A stretch of DNA of 64,000 nt from Streptosporangium sp040640155 (GTDB taxonomy: Bacteria > Actinomycetota > Actinomycetes > Streptosporangiales > Streptosporangiaceae). Below the pieces are notes generated by a model, which made no database searches, was not told where the DNA came from, and saw nothing but the letters and a program-made list of their open reading frames with translations. Shown here one piece after another: positions 18,758 to 28,400 of this stretch. The stretch is from the NCBI RefSeq assembly GCF_040640155.1, contig NZ_JBFABE010000008.1, positions 1-64,000 on the forward strand, written 5' to 3'. The position numbers were made by a program, and so were the translations under genes. The number at the start of each line of letters is the position of its first letter. The stretch's first letter is position 1.

Positions 18758-19552
18758 ATGACCGTCCATGACCTGACCGACGACGACGTCCTCGTCCGCT
18801 GGCTGCCGTTCCGGACGCTGACCGGCGCCGAGCCGGGGGCGCTGCCGCTGTACTGCCTGCCGCACGCCGGTGGCGCCGCGTCGGCGTTCCGCATGTGGCA
18901 GCGCAAGCTGCCGGGCGTCGCCGTCCAGCCGGTGCAGCCGCCGGGCAGGGAGGGCCGGCACAGGGAACCGCCCTACCTGCACATGTCCGAGCTGGTCTCG
19001 GACCTGGCCGACGTGGTGCTCGTCGACGTGGAGGTGTCCGCGGCCGGCCGCCGCTACGCCCTGTACGGGCACAGCCTGGGCGCCCTGGTGGCGTTCGAGC
19101 TGATCCGGGAGATCCGGAGGCGCGGCGGGCCGGAGCCGGTGCACCTGTTCGTCTCCGGCGCCGACGCCCCGCACGTCACCGACGAGCCGGGACCGCCGGT
19201 GTCGGGGATGACGCGGGCGGAGGTGGCCGCGCTGCTGCGGCGGCTCGGCGGCACCCCCGAGTGGCTGCTGGCCGACCCGGAGGCGCTGCAGATGATCCTG
19301 CCCGCCGTGCAGGCCGACTTCACCGTCAAGGAGACCTACCGCTACCGGCAGGAGGCGCCCCTGGACGTGCCGATCTCCGCGCTCCCGAGCGCCTCGGACC
19401 CGCGCGTCGCGCCTGCGAAGGTGGCGCGCTGGCGCGACCAGACCGCGACCGTGTTCGCGCTGCACCCGTTCGACGGCGGCCACTTCGCCGTGTTCGAGCA
19501 GGCCGAGCGGACCCACCGGCTGGTCGCCCAGGCGCTCGCGCCGTGGGTGTGA
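18758..19552 (+). CDS. Type II thioesterase (alpha/beta hydrolase)
   Basis: A 264-residue thioesterase of the GrsT/RifR type. The nucleophile is Ser106 in YALYGHSLGALVAFE and the likely catalytic His242 is in DGGHFAVFEQ; the early motif LPHAGGAASAFR supplies the oxyanion region. ATG 18758 follows GAGGGA (18746-18751). Such enzymes clear stalled or decarboxylated acyl groups from carrier domains. No PKS module in the window ends with a TE domain, so this enzyme might also release the product; that is inference. The stop region overlaps the possible GTG start of the PPTase. Confidence 0.93.
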   Translation: MTVHDLTDDDVLVRWLPFRTLTGAEPGALPLYCLPHAGGAASAFRMWQRKLPGVAVQPVQPPGREGRHREPPYLHMSELVSDLADVVLVDVEVSAAGRRYALYGHSLGALVAFELIREIRRRGGPEPVHLFVSGADAPHVTDEPGPPVSGMTRAEVAALLRRLGGTPEWLLADPEALQMILPAVQADFTVKETYRYRQEAPLDVPISALPSASDPRVAPAKVARWRDQTATVFALHPFDGGHFAVFEQAERTHRLVAQALAPWV

Positions 19553-20283
19553 GGAGCCGCCGGAGGCTGTACGGGGGACGGGTGACGCCCGTCCCGCCGT
19601 ACCCGGCGGGCGGCGCCGGCACCGGAGGGCTCGGGTCGTCCAGGGGCCCCGGGGGCGTGCGGGTGTGGCGGGTGCGGCTGGACGGGGCCGGTGCCCCCCG
19701 CGGGTGGCGCCTGCTGTCCGGCGCCGAGCGCGAGCGGGCGCTGGCCCTCGCCGACCCGGCCGAACGGCGCCGGTACGTGGTGGCGCACGCCGCCCTGCGC
19801 ACCGTGCTGGCCGGGCCGTGCGGCGTGCCCCCCGGACGGCTCGGCTTCGGCCGCGACGACTCGGGCCGCCCGTGCCTGCTGTCCCCGGACGGGCGGCCGG
19901 TGCCCGACTTCAACCTCTCGCACTCCGACGCCTGGGCCCTGGTGGCGGTCGCGCCGCCGGGCGCCCGCGTGGGCGTGGACGTCGAGCGGGTCCGCGACGG
20001 CTTCGACCACCTGGAGATGGCCCGGCGCTTCTACCAGCCCGAGGAGGTCGCCCGGCTGCCGTCCGCCGGGCCCGAGGGCTTCTTCCGGCTGTGGACCGCC
20101 AAGGAGGCCTACATCAAGGCCTCCGGCGCCGGCCTGGCCGGCATGGGCGACGTCCTGGTACGCGAAGGGAGCGCGACGCACGCCACCGTGCTGTCGCGCT
20201 CCGCGCGTTTCCCCGAGTGCCGGGTCCGCTGGCTGGACGTCGCCCCCGGCTACACCGCCGCCCTGGTCACGCCACCGGGGTGA
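19549..20283 (+). CDS. Sfp-type 4'-phosphopantetheinyl transferase
   Basis: It transfers phosphopantetheine from CoA to carrier-domain serines. Diagnostic motifs are NLSHSDAWALVAV, VGVDVERV (Mg/CoA binding Asp and Glu) and FRLWTAKEAYIKASG (the WxxKEAxxK signature). The start is uncertain: GTG 19549 overlaps the thioesterase stop and would be coupled to it; GTG 19582 and GTG 19657 are in-frame alternatives, the last giving VRVWRVRLD, a common beginning for the family. At 190-245 residues the length fits any choice. It probably activates the cluster ACPs. The gene ends 64 bases before the strong bidirectional hairpin. Confidence 0.92.
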   Translation: MRSRRRLYGGRVTPVPPYPAGGAGTGGLGSSRGPGGVRVWRVRLDGAGAPRGWRLLSGAERERALALADPAERRRYVVAHAALRTVLAGPCGVPPGRLGFGRDDSGRPCLLSPDGRPVPDFNLSHSDAWALVAVAPPGARVGVDVERVRDGFDHLEMARRFYQPEEVARLPSAGPEGFFRLWTAKEAYIKASGAGLAGMGDVLVREGSATHATVLSRSARFPECRVRWLDVAPGYTAALVTPPG

Positions 20284-20347
20284 CGACCGCCCCGGTCACC
20301 TCTCACGCGCCCCGGTCACCGATCCTCGGGCCACACCCCTCATGGAA

Positions 20348-20386
20348 GAACGGCCGCCCCGGTCACGATCACCGGGGCGGCCGTTC
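20348..20386. terminator. Bidirectional hairpin terminator between the converging PKS arms
   Basis: A perfect 16-bp inverted repeat, arms 20348-20363 and 20371-20386, with loop CACGATC. It lies between the stop of the plus-strand PPTase (20283) and the stop of the minus-strand acyl-CoA dehydrogenase (20404). No long T tract is visible, as is usual in GC-rich actinomycetes. Confidence 0.8.
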
Positions 20387-20403
20387 CTGTCACGGGGACC
20401 CCG

Positions 20404-21564
20404 TCACGACCGCTTCGAGGTCGGCACCACGTACCGGCTGAACACCAGCTCGCGCAGCACGTCGTCACCGCCCTCCACGATCGAGACGTAGCGCATGTCG
20501 CGCAGCAGCTTGCCGATCACGGACTCGTGCGTGTAGCCGAGCCCGCCGAACATCTCCGAGGCCGCCGAGGCGATCCGCCACCCCGTCTGGCCGCAGAACA
20601 TCTTGGCCGTCAGCGCCTGCTTGAGCGTGCCGACGCGCAGGAACTCCTCGCCCGCGTCCGGCCGGGCCGCGATCGCGTCGTAGGCGCGCGCCGCGGCCAG
20701 GCACTGGCCGGCCATGACGTCGATCTCCATCTCGAACTGGCCCAGCCTGCCGGCGAACACCGCGTTGCCGGTCAGCGGGGCGCCCTTCACCGTCTTGGAC
20801 GCCCCGTACTCCATGCACACGTCGCGCACGCGGCGGGCGATGCCGAGCGCGGTCGCGGCGATCAGGATGCGGCTGGCGTTCAGTCCCACCTCCAGCAGGC
20901 GCAGCCCGTTGCCGCGCAGCACGTTCCCCGCGGGGACGCGCACGCCCGACAGCGACACCTGGTAGGTCGCCGACGAGCGCAGCCCGATCACGTCCCACCG
21001 CTTGTCCACGGTGACGCCCGGCGTGTCGCGCGGCACCAGCACGGCCAGGTACCCGGAAGGGTCGTCCTGGGCGCGCGCCACCACCACGAGGAACCGGGCG
21101 AATTCGGTGTTGGTGGAGAACGCCTTGCGCCCGTCGAGGACGATCGTGTCGCCCTCGGCGCGCGCGGTCGTCGTGATCCTGGCCAGCTCGCTGCCGGCCT
21201 CGTGCTCGCTGCCCAGCGTGGCGCAGAAGCCGTTGCCGGCCACGAGGTCGCCCAGGTGGCGCTCCTTGAGCTCCTCGCTGCCGTACCACGTCACCATGCT
21301 CGTGGTCAGCACCGGGATGAACAGGGTGAACGCCACCCCGGCGTCGGCGTAGGCCAGCTCGGCGGCGATGCGCACGCTCTCCTCCAGGCCGAGACCCGGA
21401 CCGCCGATCTCCTTGGGCAGCCACCAGTTGGCCAGGCCCGTGCCGGCGAACCGCTCGTAGAGGGGGAGCGGCGCGTCGGCGAGCGAGTCCAGGTAGGCGT
21501 CCTTGCCCGCCAGCTCGCGACGGGCGAACCCCTGCACGGACCGCAGGTACGCGGGCTGCTTCAT
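20404..21564 (-). CDS. Acyl-CoA dehydrogenase family flavoprotein in the minus PKS operon
   Basis: 386 residues. ATG at 21564 lies 7 bases after the stop of the upstream PKS gene, with GAGGGGTGAGG as ribosome site. It contains CATLGSEHEAGSELA in the flavin-binding middle region, FSTNTEFARFLVV, and the catalytic-base motif SIVEGGDDVLREL (Glu364). It is distinct in sequence from the FkbI-like protein at 16472. Acyl-CoA dehydrogenases in PKS operons can desaturate a starter or an ACP-bound intermediate, or make unusual extenders. Since no complete module here has a DH or ER, desaturation of the chain or a precursor is attractive, but the substrate is unknown. Confidence 0.88.
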   Translation of the reverse strand: MKQPAYLRSVQGFARRELAGKDAYLDSLADAPLPLYERFAGTGLANWWLPKEIGGPGLGLEESVRIAAELAYADAGVAFTLFIPVLTTSMVTWYGSEELKERHLGDLVAGNGFCATLGSEHEAGSELARITTTARAEGDTIVLDGRKAFSTNTEFARFLVVVARAQDDPSGYLAVLVPRDTPGVTVDKRWDVIGLRSSATYQVSLSGVRVPAGNVLRGNGLRLLEVGLNASRILIAATALGIARRVRDVCMEYGASKTVKGAPLTGNAVFAGRLGQFEMEIDVMAGQCLAAARAYDAIAARPDAGEEFLRVGTLKQALTAKMFCGQTGWRIASAASEMFGGLGYTHESVIGKLLRDMRYVSIVEGGDDVLRELVFSRYVVPTSKRS

Positions 21565-21571
21565 CGCCGCC

Positions 21572-24500
21572 TCACCCCTCCTCGTCGTCGCGCGCGTCGA
21601 GCAGCTCGGCGAGCTGGCGCACCGTCGGGCACTCCAGCAGGCCGGTCACCGGCACCGACGCGTTCAGCGACCTGCGGATCCGGGTGGTGAGCTCGATGGC
21701 GAGCAGCGAGTGGCCGCCCAGCTCGAAGAAGTTGTCCAGGGCGCCGATCGGCTCGATGCCCAGCACCCGCGACCAGATCGAGGCCAGGGTGGCCTCGGTG
21801 CCCTCGCGCGGCTCCACGTAGGCGTTGTTCAGCTCGGGACGGGGGTGCCGCTCCCGGTCGTCGTCATCGTCGTCGCCGGTCTCGTGGATGTCGCCGGTGA
21901 CCCACTGCGCGATCCGGGCGTCCAGCGAGCCCGTCGAGATGACGAGGTGACCGGCGCGGTCGGCGGCCGACAGCGCCCGCTCCAGCACGTCCACGCCCTC
22001 GGCCGGGGTCATCGCGAAGTCGACGACGGCGCCGCTGTGGCCCGCCACCCGGTCGGGGTCGATGTTCCAGGTGTCCCAGTCCACCGTGACCCACCGCCCG
22101 GCGCCCCGGGTGCGGGCGACACGGACGTAGGCGTCCAGGGCGGCGTTGGCGGCCGCGTACGGGCCCAGCGTCATGCCGCCGAGCACGGCGGCGATGGACG
22201 ACAGAGTGACGCGCCGATCCGGGCAGTGGTCGCCGAGGACCTTCTGCAGGACGTGGAAGCCGCCGACCTTGGCGGCCAGGTGGGCGTCGCACTGCGGCCG
22301 GTCCATCAGGTGGGCGAAGTTGAAGTAGGCGCCGTCCTGCACGCCCGCGCCGTGAACCACCACGTCGATGCCGCCGAACCGGGCGACCGCCTCCGCCACG
22401 ACGGCGGCCATCCGCTCCTCGTCGGCCACGTCGGCCGACAGGGCGAGCACGGTGGCGCCGCGTTCCTCCAGGTCGCGGATGTTGCGGATGTGCCGGGCGG
22501 TGCGCTCGCCGCCGGGCGGCACGTCCGCCAGGTGGGCGTCCCACTCCTGCCGGGGCGGCAGGGGGGAGCGGCCGGTCAGCACCAGGCGGCAGCCGTAGGT
22601 GTCGGCCAGGTGGCGCGCCAGGACCAGGCCGACGTCGCCGAGCCCGCCGGTGATGAGGACCGTGTCGCCGTCGCGGAACGGCCGCTCCCCCGGGCCGAGG
22701 TCGGCGATCGGGTAGGGCTCGTAGTGGCGCAGCCACGTCTCGCCCGCGCGGACCGCCATCGGGCCCTCGTGCGCGCAGACCGACGCCGCCAGCACCGCCT
22801 CCGCCAGCGCCTCCAGGCCGGGAGCGCCACCGGCGTCCGCGGTGCCGCCGGCTCCGGCACCGGAGCCGGCGGGGGCGTCGAGGTCGACGTGGCGGCAGCG
22901 CAGGCGCGGGTTCTCCTGCTGCAGGCTGGGCGCGAGCGCCGCCAGCGTGGCGTGCTCGGGGTGGCGCAGTTCGGCCCCGGCGACGTTCACCGCCAGGGAG
23001 GTGAGCAGGACCAGCTCGGCCCGGGGCGCCGAGCCGGTGTTGTCGACCAGCTCGCGGGCCAGCTCCATCGCCGAGTAGAGACCGCGGTCCTGCTCCGCGG
23101 CGAAGTGCGCCGCCGGGTCGCCGCCGGGCCCGGCCTCGGCGGAGGCGAGGCTGAAGCCGTGCACGATCGCGCGGGGGCCCACCACCAGCGAGTACATCAG
23201 CTCGGCCATGTCGCCCGCCCTGCCGGAGCGGATCGTGAAGGAGCCGTCGTCGTGCTGGGCGAACCGGTCGCCGTCGCGTACCGCGGTCACCTCGGCGCCG
23301 GCCCGCTCCAGCCGCGCGACCAGCGCCTCGCCGCGCTCGTCGGCGGTGAACACCAGCCAGGGGCCGGCCTCGCGCAGCCGTTCGTCCAGCCCGGCGACGG
23401 GCAGCGGGCGCTGCTTCCAGGACGGCAGGTGCGTCCACTGCGACCGGTCGAAGTTCTTGCCCTCTACGGCCTGCGGGCGCGCGGTGTCGGCGGGGGGATC
23501 GACCCAGAACCTGCGCCGCTGGAACGGGTAGGTCGGCAGCTCGACGCGGTGCCCGGCGCCGCCGTGCAGCTTCGCCCAGTCCAGGACGCTGCCCGCCAGC
23601 CACAGCCGCGCCAGCGTGGACAGCAGCCACGCGGCGGCGTCGGCGCCCTCCTCGGGCGCGACCGGCACCTCCTCGGCCTGCGTGTCGTCGTCGCCCACCA
23701 GCTGGACGCCGATCCCGGTCAGGCCGTCGGCCAGCGCGGCCAGCGCCTCCCTCCGGCCCACCGCCCCGGGCGCCGTCCCGGAGACCGTCGCGCCGGGGCG
23801 CAGCACCGCGTGGACGGCCGCGTGCAGCTCCGCCCACCAGGAGTCCGGCACCGCGCCGGCCCCCGCGGCGGCGGTCCCGCCGTCGTCCGCGGGCATGACG
23901 TCCGCCGGTACGGCCAGCCGCAGGCGGGGGTTGCGCCGCTGGGTCTTGCCGTCGATCCAGCGTGACGGGTCGGCCAGCGCGGCCACCGCGTCGTCGCGGT
24001 CGGCGCAGACGACCGCCCGGCGCAGCGCGAAGGCGCCCCGCGACATCTGCAGGGTGAACGCCACGTCCGCCAGGTCGGCGGAGCGCTCCTCGCCCAGGTG
24101 ACGGCGGAGCCGCCCGGTCAGGTCGGTCAGGGCCTGCTCGTCGCCGGCGGAGAACACCAGCAGGTGCGGGCCGGGCCGGGCGGGCCGCGCCGGACGGGCC
24201 GGCGCCTGCTCCATCACCACGTGCGCGTTGGTGCCGCCGAGCCCGAAGGAGCTCACCCCGGCCCGCCGGGGGTGCGGGCCCGCCTTCCACGGCCGGTTCT
24301 CGGTCAGCACGGTGAACCGGTCGCGCGCCGTCGCCAGCGCCGGGTTGGGCGTCTCGTAGCCGGGCGTGCCCGGCAGCAGCTCGTGCTTGAGGACGAGCGC
24401 GGCACGCATCAGCCCGGTGACGCCGGAGGCGCGGTCGAGGTGGCCGAGACTCGGCTTGACCGACCCCAGCACGCACGGCGTCTCCGTGGCCTGGGTGAAG

Positions 24501-25495
24501 ACCCGGCTCATGGCCGCCAGCTCGATCGAGTCGCCCAGCATGGTGCCGGTCGCGTGGCACTCGACGTAGCCGACGGTCTCGGGCTTGACCCCGGCCACGC
24601 CCAGCGCCGACTCGATCACCTCGGCCTGGCCGTCCACGCCGGGCGCGGTGTAGCCGGCGCGCAGGCGGCCGTCGTTGTTGGACGCCGACCCCAGGATGAC
24701 CGCGTGGATGACGTCCCCGTCGGCGATCGCGTCGGACATGCGCTTGAGCGCCACCACCCCGGCGCCGCTGCCCATCACCGTGCCGCCCGCCTCGGCGTCG
24801 AAGCTGCGCACCCGGCCGTCGGGCGACATGATGCCGCCCTGCTCGTACAGGTAGCCCGACCCCTGGGGGAGGGGGGTGAAGGCGCCGCCGGCCACGGCCA
24901 CGTCGCACTCGTAGGTGAGCAGGCTCTGGCAGGCCAGGTGGACCGAGACCAGCGAGGTCGAGCAGAACGTCTGCACCGACACCGACGGCCCGCGCAGCCC
25001 CAGCTTGTAGGAGACCAGCGAGGCCAGGGAGTCGCGCTCGTTGCCGATGGCCATCAGCATGGCGCCGCCCGGCTGGGAGGTGAGGTGCTGGATGTTCTGC
25101 ACGATGTAGTCGGGGAAGCCGCAGCCGCCGAACACGGCGACCTGGCCGGGCACGTCCGTGGGGCAGTAGCCGGCGCTCTCCAGCGCCTCCCACGAGCACT
25201 CCAGGAACAGCCGGTGCTGCGGGTCCATCATCTCGGCCTCGCGCGGGTTGATGCCGAACACGCCGGCGTCGAACCGGTCGATGTCCTCCAGCGGGCCGCT
25301 GACGCGGACGTAGCGGGGGTCGGCCAGCGTGCCGGGGTTCACCCCGGCCTCGCGCAGCTCGTCCTCGGTCATCGTGCGCAGGCCCTTGACGCCCGCGAGC
25401 AGGTTGTCCCACAGCTCGGTGACGCCGCCGGCGCCCGGGAAGCGCCCGGACATGCCGATCAGCGCGACCGCGGACTCGTAGTCGGTTCCGGTCAT
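21572..25495 (-). CDS. Type I PKS, AT-less module: KS-KR-ACP
   Basis: 1307 residues; ATG at 25495 overlaps the previous stop (ATGA). The KS is intact: Cys178 in VQTFCSTSLVSVH, VECHATGTMLGD (Gly to Ala beside the conserved His), and SLGHLDRASG. The KS-AT linker is retained (FSAGDEQALTDL, then LADVAFTLQMSRG), but the AT core is gone. Residues about 520-625 are an Ala/Gly/Asp-rich stretch with no GxSxG and no HAFH, after which the post-AT linker resumes (ARLWLAGSVLDWAKL, LPTYPFQRRRFW). KR: TGGLGDVG near 945 and SS...PYAAAN. ACP: FFELGGHSLLA, Ser1263. No DH, ER or TE. Extension would need an acyltransferase acting in trans, or the module is a non-extending one; no discrete AT gene occurs in the window. 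Confidence 0.93.
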   Translation of the reverse strand: MTGTDYESAVALIGMSGRFPGAGGVTELWDNLLAGVKGLRTMTEDELREAGVNPGTLADPRYVRVSGPLEDIDRFDAGVFGINPREAEMMDPQHRLFLECSWEALESAGYCPTDVPGQVAVFGGCGFPDYIVQNIQHLTSQPGGAMLMAIGNERDSLASLVSYKLGLRGPSVSVQTFCSTSLVSVHLACQSLLTYECDVAVAGGAFTPLPQGSGYLYEQGGIMSPDGRVRSFDAEAGGTVMGSGAGVVALKRMSDAIADGDVIHAVILGSASNNDGRLRAGYTAPGVDGQAEVIESALGVAGVKPETVGYVECHATGTMLGDSIELAAMSRVFTQATETPCVLGSVKPSLGHLDRASGVTGLMRAALVLKHELLPGTPGYETPNPALATARDRFTVLTENRPWKAGPHPRRAGVSSFGLGGTNAHVVMEQAPARPARPARPGPHLLVFSAGDEQALTDLTGRLRRHLGEERSADLADVAFTLQMSRGAFALRRAVVCADRDDAVAALADPSRWIDGKTQRRNPRLRLAVPADVMPADDGGTAAAGAGAVPDSWWAELHAAVHAVLRPGATVSGTAPGAVGRREALAALADGLTGIGVQLVGDDDTQAEEVPVAPEEGADAAAWLLSTLARLWLAGSVLDWAKLHGGAGHRVELPTYPFQRRRFWVDPPADTARPQAVEGKNFDRSQWTHLPSWKQRPLPVAGLDERLREAGPWLVFTADERGEALVARLERAGAEVTAVRDGDRFAQHDDGSFTIRSGRAGDMAELMYSLVVGPRAIVHGFSLASAEAGPGGDPAAHFAAEQDRGLYSAMELARELVDNTGSAPRAELVLLTSLAVNVAGAELRHPEHATLAALAPSLQQENPRLRCRHVDLDAPAGSGAGAGGTADAGGAPGLEALAEAVLAASVCAHEGPMAVRAGETWLRHYEPYPIADLGPGERPFRDGDTVLITGGLGDVGLVLARHLADTYGCRLVLTGRSPLPPRQEWDAHLADVPPGGERTARHIRNIRDLEERGATVLALSADVADEERMAAVVAEAVARFGGIDVVVHGAGVQDGAYFNFAHLMDRPQCDAHLAAKVGGFHVLQKVLGDHCPDRRVTLSSIAAVLGGMTLGPYAAANAALDAYVRVARTRGAGRWVTVDWDTWNIDPDRVAGHSGAVVDFAMTPAEGVDVLERALSAADRAGHLVISTGSLDARIAQWVTGDIHETGDDDDDDRERHPRPELNNAYVEPREGTEATLASIWSRVLGIEPIGALDNFFELGGHSLLAIELTTRIRRSLNASVPVTGLLECPTVRQLAELLDARDDEEG

Positions 25496-28400
25496 GACGT
25501 CCTTCCGCTCCTGAGCATGTTGCGCCGCTGCGCGATCCTGGACCGCTGCTGCTCCCTGGCCTCGGCGGGCTGCCCGCCGGACTCCTGGTCGGCCGTGGCC
25601 GCCTCGGCCAGCGAGGCGATCGTCGGGGCCTGGTAGAGGATGTGCGGCGGCAGGTAGGACAACTCCAGCGCCTTCCTGACCTCGGCGATGATCTCCATGC
25701 CGAGCAGCGAGTTGCCGCCGAGTTCGAAGAAGTTGTCGTGCACGCCGACCTGTTCCAGGCCGAGCGCCTCGGTCCACACCCCGGCGATGGTCTCCTCGGT
25801 GGGCGACTGCGGCTCGACGTAGGCGGTCGACAGGTCGGGCCTGGGGTGGCGGCCGAAGGCGTCGCGGATCTTCTTCACCACCGCCTGGTGGCTCTCGATG
25901 GACGAGCGGCGGCTCATCGCCACCATCGGCGCGAAGTCCTGGGTGGAGGCCACCACGTGCGGCTCGCCGCTGGCCAGCACCCGCAGCAGCGTCTGCCAGC
26001 CCTGGTCGAAGGTGAGGCCGAAGTTCTCCCGGTACCACTCGAAGTACTGCCGGGAGCCCTCGTCGTAGTTGTCGAGCCCGTCGGTCCAGCCGTTCCACGT
26101 CCACTCGCACCAGTCGATGGAGGTGACGGTCACGCCGGGCAGCGGGTCGCTGAGCGCGAACGAGTCGAGGAAGGCGTTGGCCGCGCAGTAGTCGACCTGG
26201 CCCGCGCCGCCGCCCGTCGCCGACGTCGTGGACGAGAACAGCGCCAGGAAGTCGACCGGCCTCTCGCGCAGCACCTCGGCCAGCGCCAGCGTGCCGGCCA
26301 CCTTGGGCGCCAGTACGCGGTCCATGTCGGCGACGGTCTTGAACTGCATCAGGCCCACCGCGGGCACGCCCGCGCAGTGCAGCACGCCGTGCAGCTCGCC
26401 GAAGTTCTCGATCGCGGCGTCCACGGCGCGCCGCACGTCCTCGACGCGGGAGACGTCCCCGGCGACGGTGACCACGCCGGAGCCGGCCGCCTCCAGGCGG
26501 CGCAGTCCCTCCAGCCGCCGCAGGACCTCGCCGGCGGCGTTCCCGCCGGCCAGGATCGACGCCCACTCCTCGCGGGGCGGGACCGGCGTGCGGCCCAGCA
26601 GGACCAGCCGCGCCCGGTACCGCTCGGCCAGCCTCTCGGCCATGGCCAGCCCGATGCCGCCGAGCCCGCCGGTCACCAGGTAGACGCCGCCCTCGCGGAC
26701 CCGCGCCGCGGGCGGGGCCTGCTCGATGACGCCCGCGTCGAGCGTCTCGTAGTCGGGGATCCAGCGGCGGCCGCCGCGCAGCGCCACGACCTGGTCGGCG
26801 GGCTCGGCGCGCAGCTCGGCGAGCAGCGCCCCGGCCCCGATGCCGGTGCCGATGCCGGTGCCGAGGTCGATCAGCCGGGTACGCGTCCTGGGGTACTCGA
26901 CGGGGATGAGCCGGGTGGGGCCGAGCAGGGTGCCGGCGGCGGCGTTCACGCGGTCGCCCGGGTGCACGCGGTGGGCGCCGCCGGTGACGATGTCGAGGGT
27001 CCAGCCGTGCAGCCCCAGGTCGCCGCAGGCGCGGGCGAACGCGACCAGCGTGTGCAGGCCGCGCCGCAGGGACTCGTCCATGGGCTCGTCGCCGGCGGCG
27101 TTCCACAGGTGCACGATCCGCTCGGGCACCCAGTCGCGGCCGGTCAGCTCGCGCAGCGCCGCGCCGGCGTCCTCGGGCGAGCCGGGCCGCACCCGCAGGC
27201 CGTCGGGGCCGCTGGAGAACTCCTCGCCCGGCCGTACCAGCACCGCCTGGCGGCCGGTGGCCTCCAGGTGCGCCAGCAGCGGCGCGGCCAGCTCGTCGGC
27301 GAGCCCTGTGTCGGTGTAGACCAGCCAGCGGTCCGCCTCCTGCGGCAGCGGCGCCCGCGGGGTGGTCTCGCGCCAGGTCGGCGCGTGGATCCAGGCGGTG
27401 TCGGGCAGCCGGGGGTAGGCCTTGGCGATGCTCTTGGGATCGCTCTCGTCGAACGCGGGCGTGCCGGCGCCGCCCAGCGCGGACGGGTCGATCTCCAGCC
27501 AGTACTTCTGGTGCTCGAACGGGTAGGAGGGCAGCGGGACACGGCCCGGCCTCCAGCCGTCGCCGTCGTCGTGCAGTGCGTCCCAGTCCACCGGCACGCC
27601 GGTCAGCCAGAGCTTGGCCACGGCCGTCGCCAGCGCGGCGCCCGCGTCCTGCTGTTCGCCGGCGGCGGGCAGCGTCGTCACGATGAGCGGCCAGCGCCCG
27701 CGCTCGCAGGCCTGGTGGCCGCGGGTCAGGGCGCCCAGCGACTGGCCGGGGCCGATCTCGGCGAGGGCCAGCTCGGGGATGCCCAGCACGTGGTCGAGGC
27801 CGGCGCCGAACTCGACGGTCTCGCACATGTGCCGCGCCCAGTACCCGGGGTCGGTGACGAGCTCGGCGGTGGCGGGCGCACCGGTCACGTTGCTCAGGTA
27901 CGGCAGGACCGGCGGGTTCAGGGTGATGTTGTCGGTGATCCACGCGGTCAGCTCGCCGGCGACCGGCGCGAGCATCCGCGAGTGGAAGGCGTGCGTGGTC
28001 TCCAGCCGCCGGTGGCCGATCCTGGCCTCCAGCAGCCGGGCCGCCGCCACCTCGACCGCGGCCTCCGGCCCGGCGAGCACCACCTGGGCGCCCGCCCGGA
28101 TCGCCACGTCCAGGTCGCGGGTGCCCTCCTCGCCGAGCACCGCGGTCAGGCGCCGCTCGTTGGCCGAGACGGCGAGCATCGCGCCCTCGGGCTGGGAGGT
28201 GATGAGCTTGGCCCGGTAGGCGACCAGCCGCAGCGCGTCGGGCAGCGACAGCACGCCCGCCAGGCAGGCCGCGACGTACTCGCCCAGGCTGTAACCGATC
28301 ATGACCTCGGGGCGCAGGCCCCACCGCATGAGGCTGCGCGCCAGCGCGTACTCGGCGACGAAGACCGCGGGCTGCACCAGGTGGGCCTCGGTGGCCGAGA

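Noticed and set aside
16472..21564. The two acyl-CoA dehydrogenases as part of ordinary beta-oxidation with fadB/fadA
   Set aside because: Both lie within PKS operons with coupled starts, 40 kb from fadBA.
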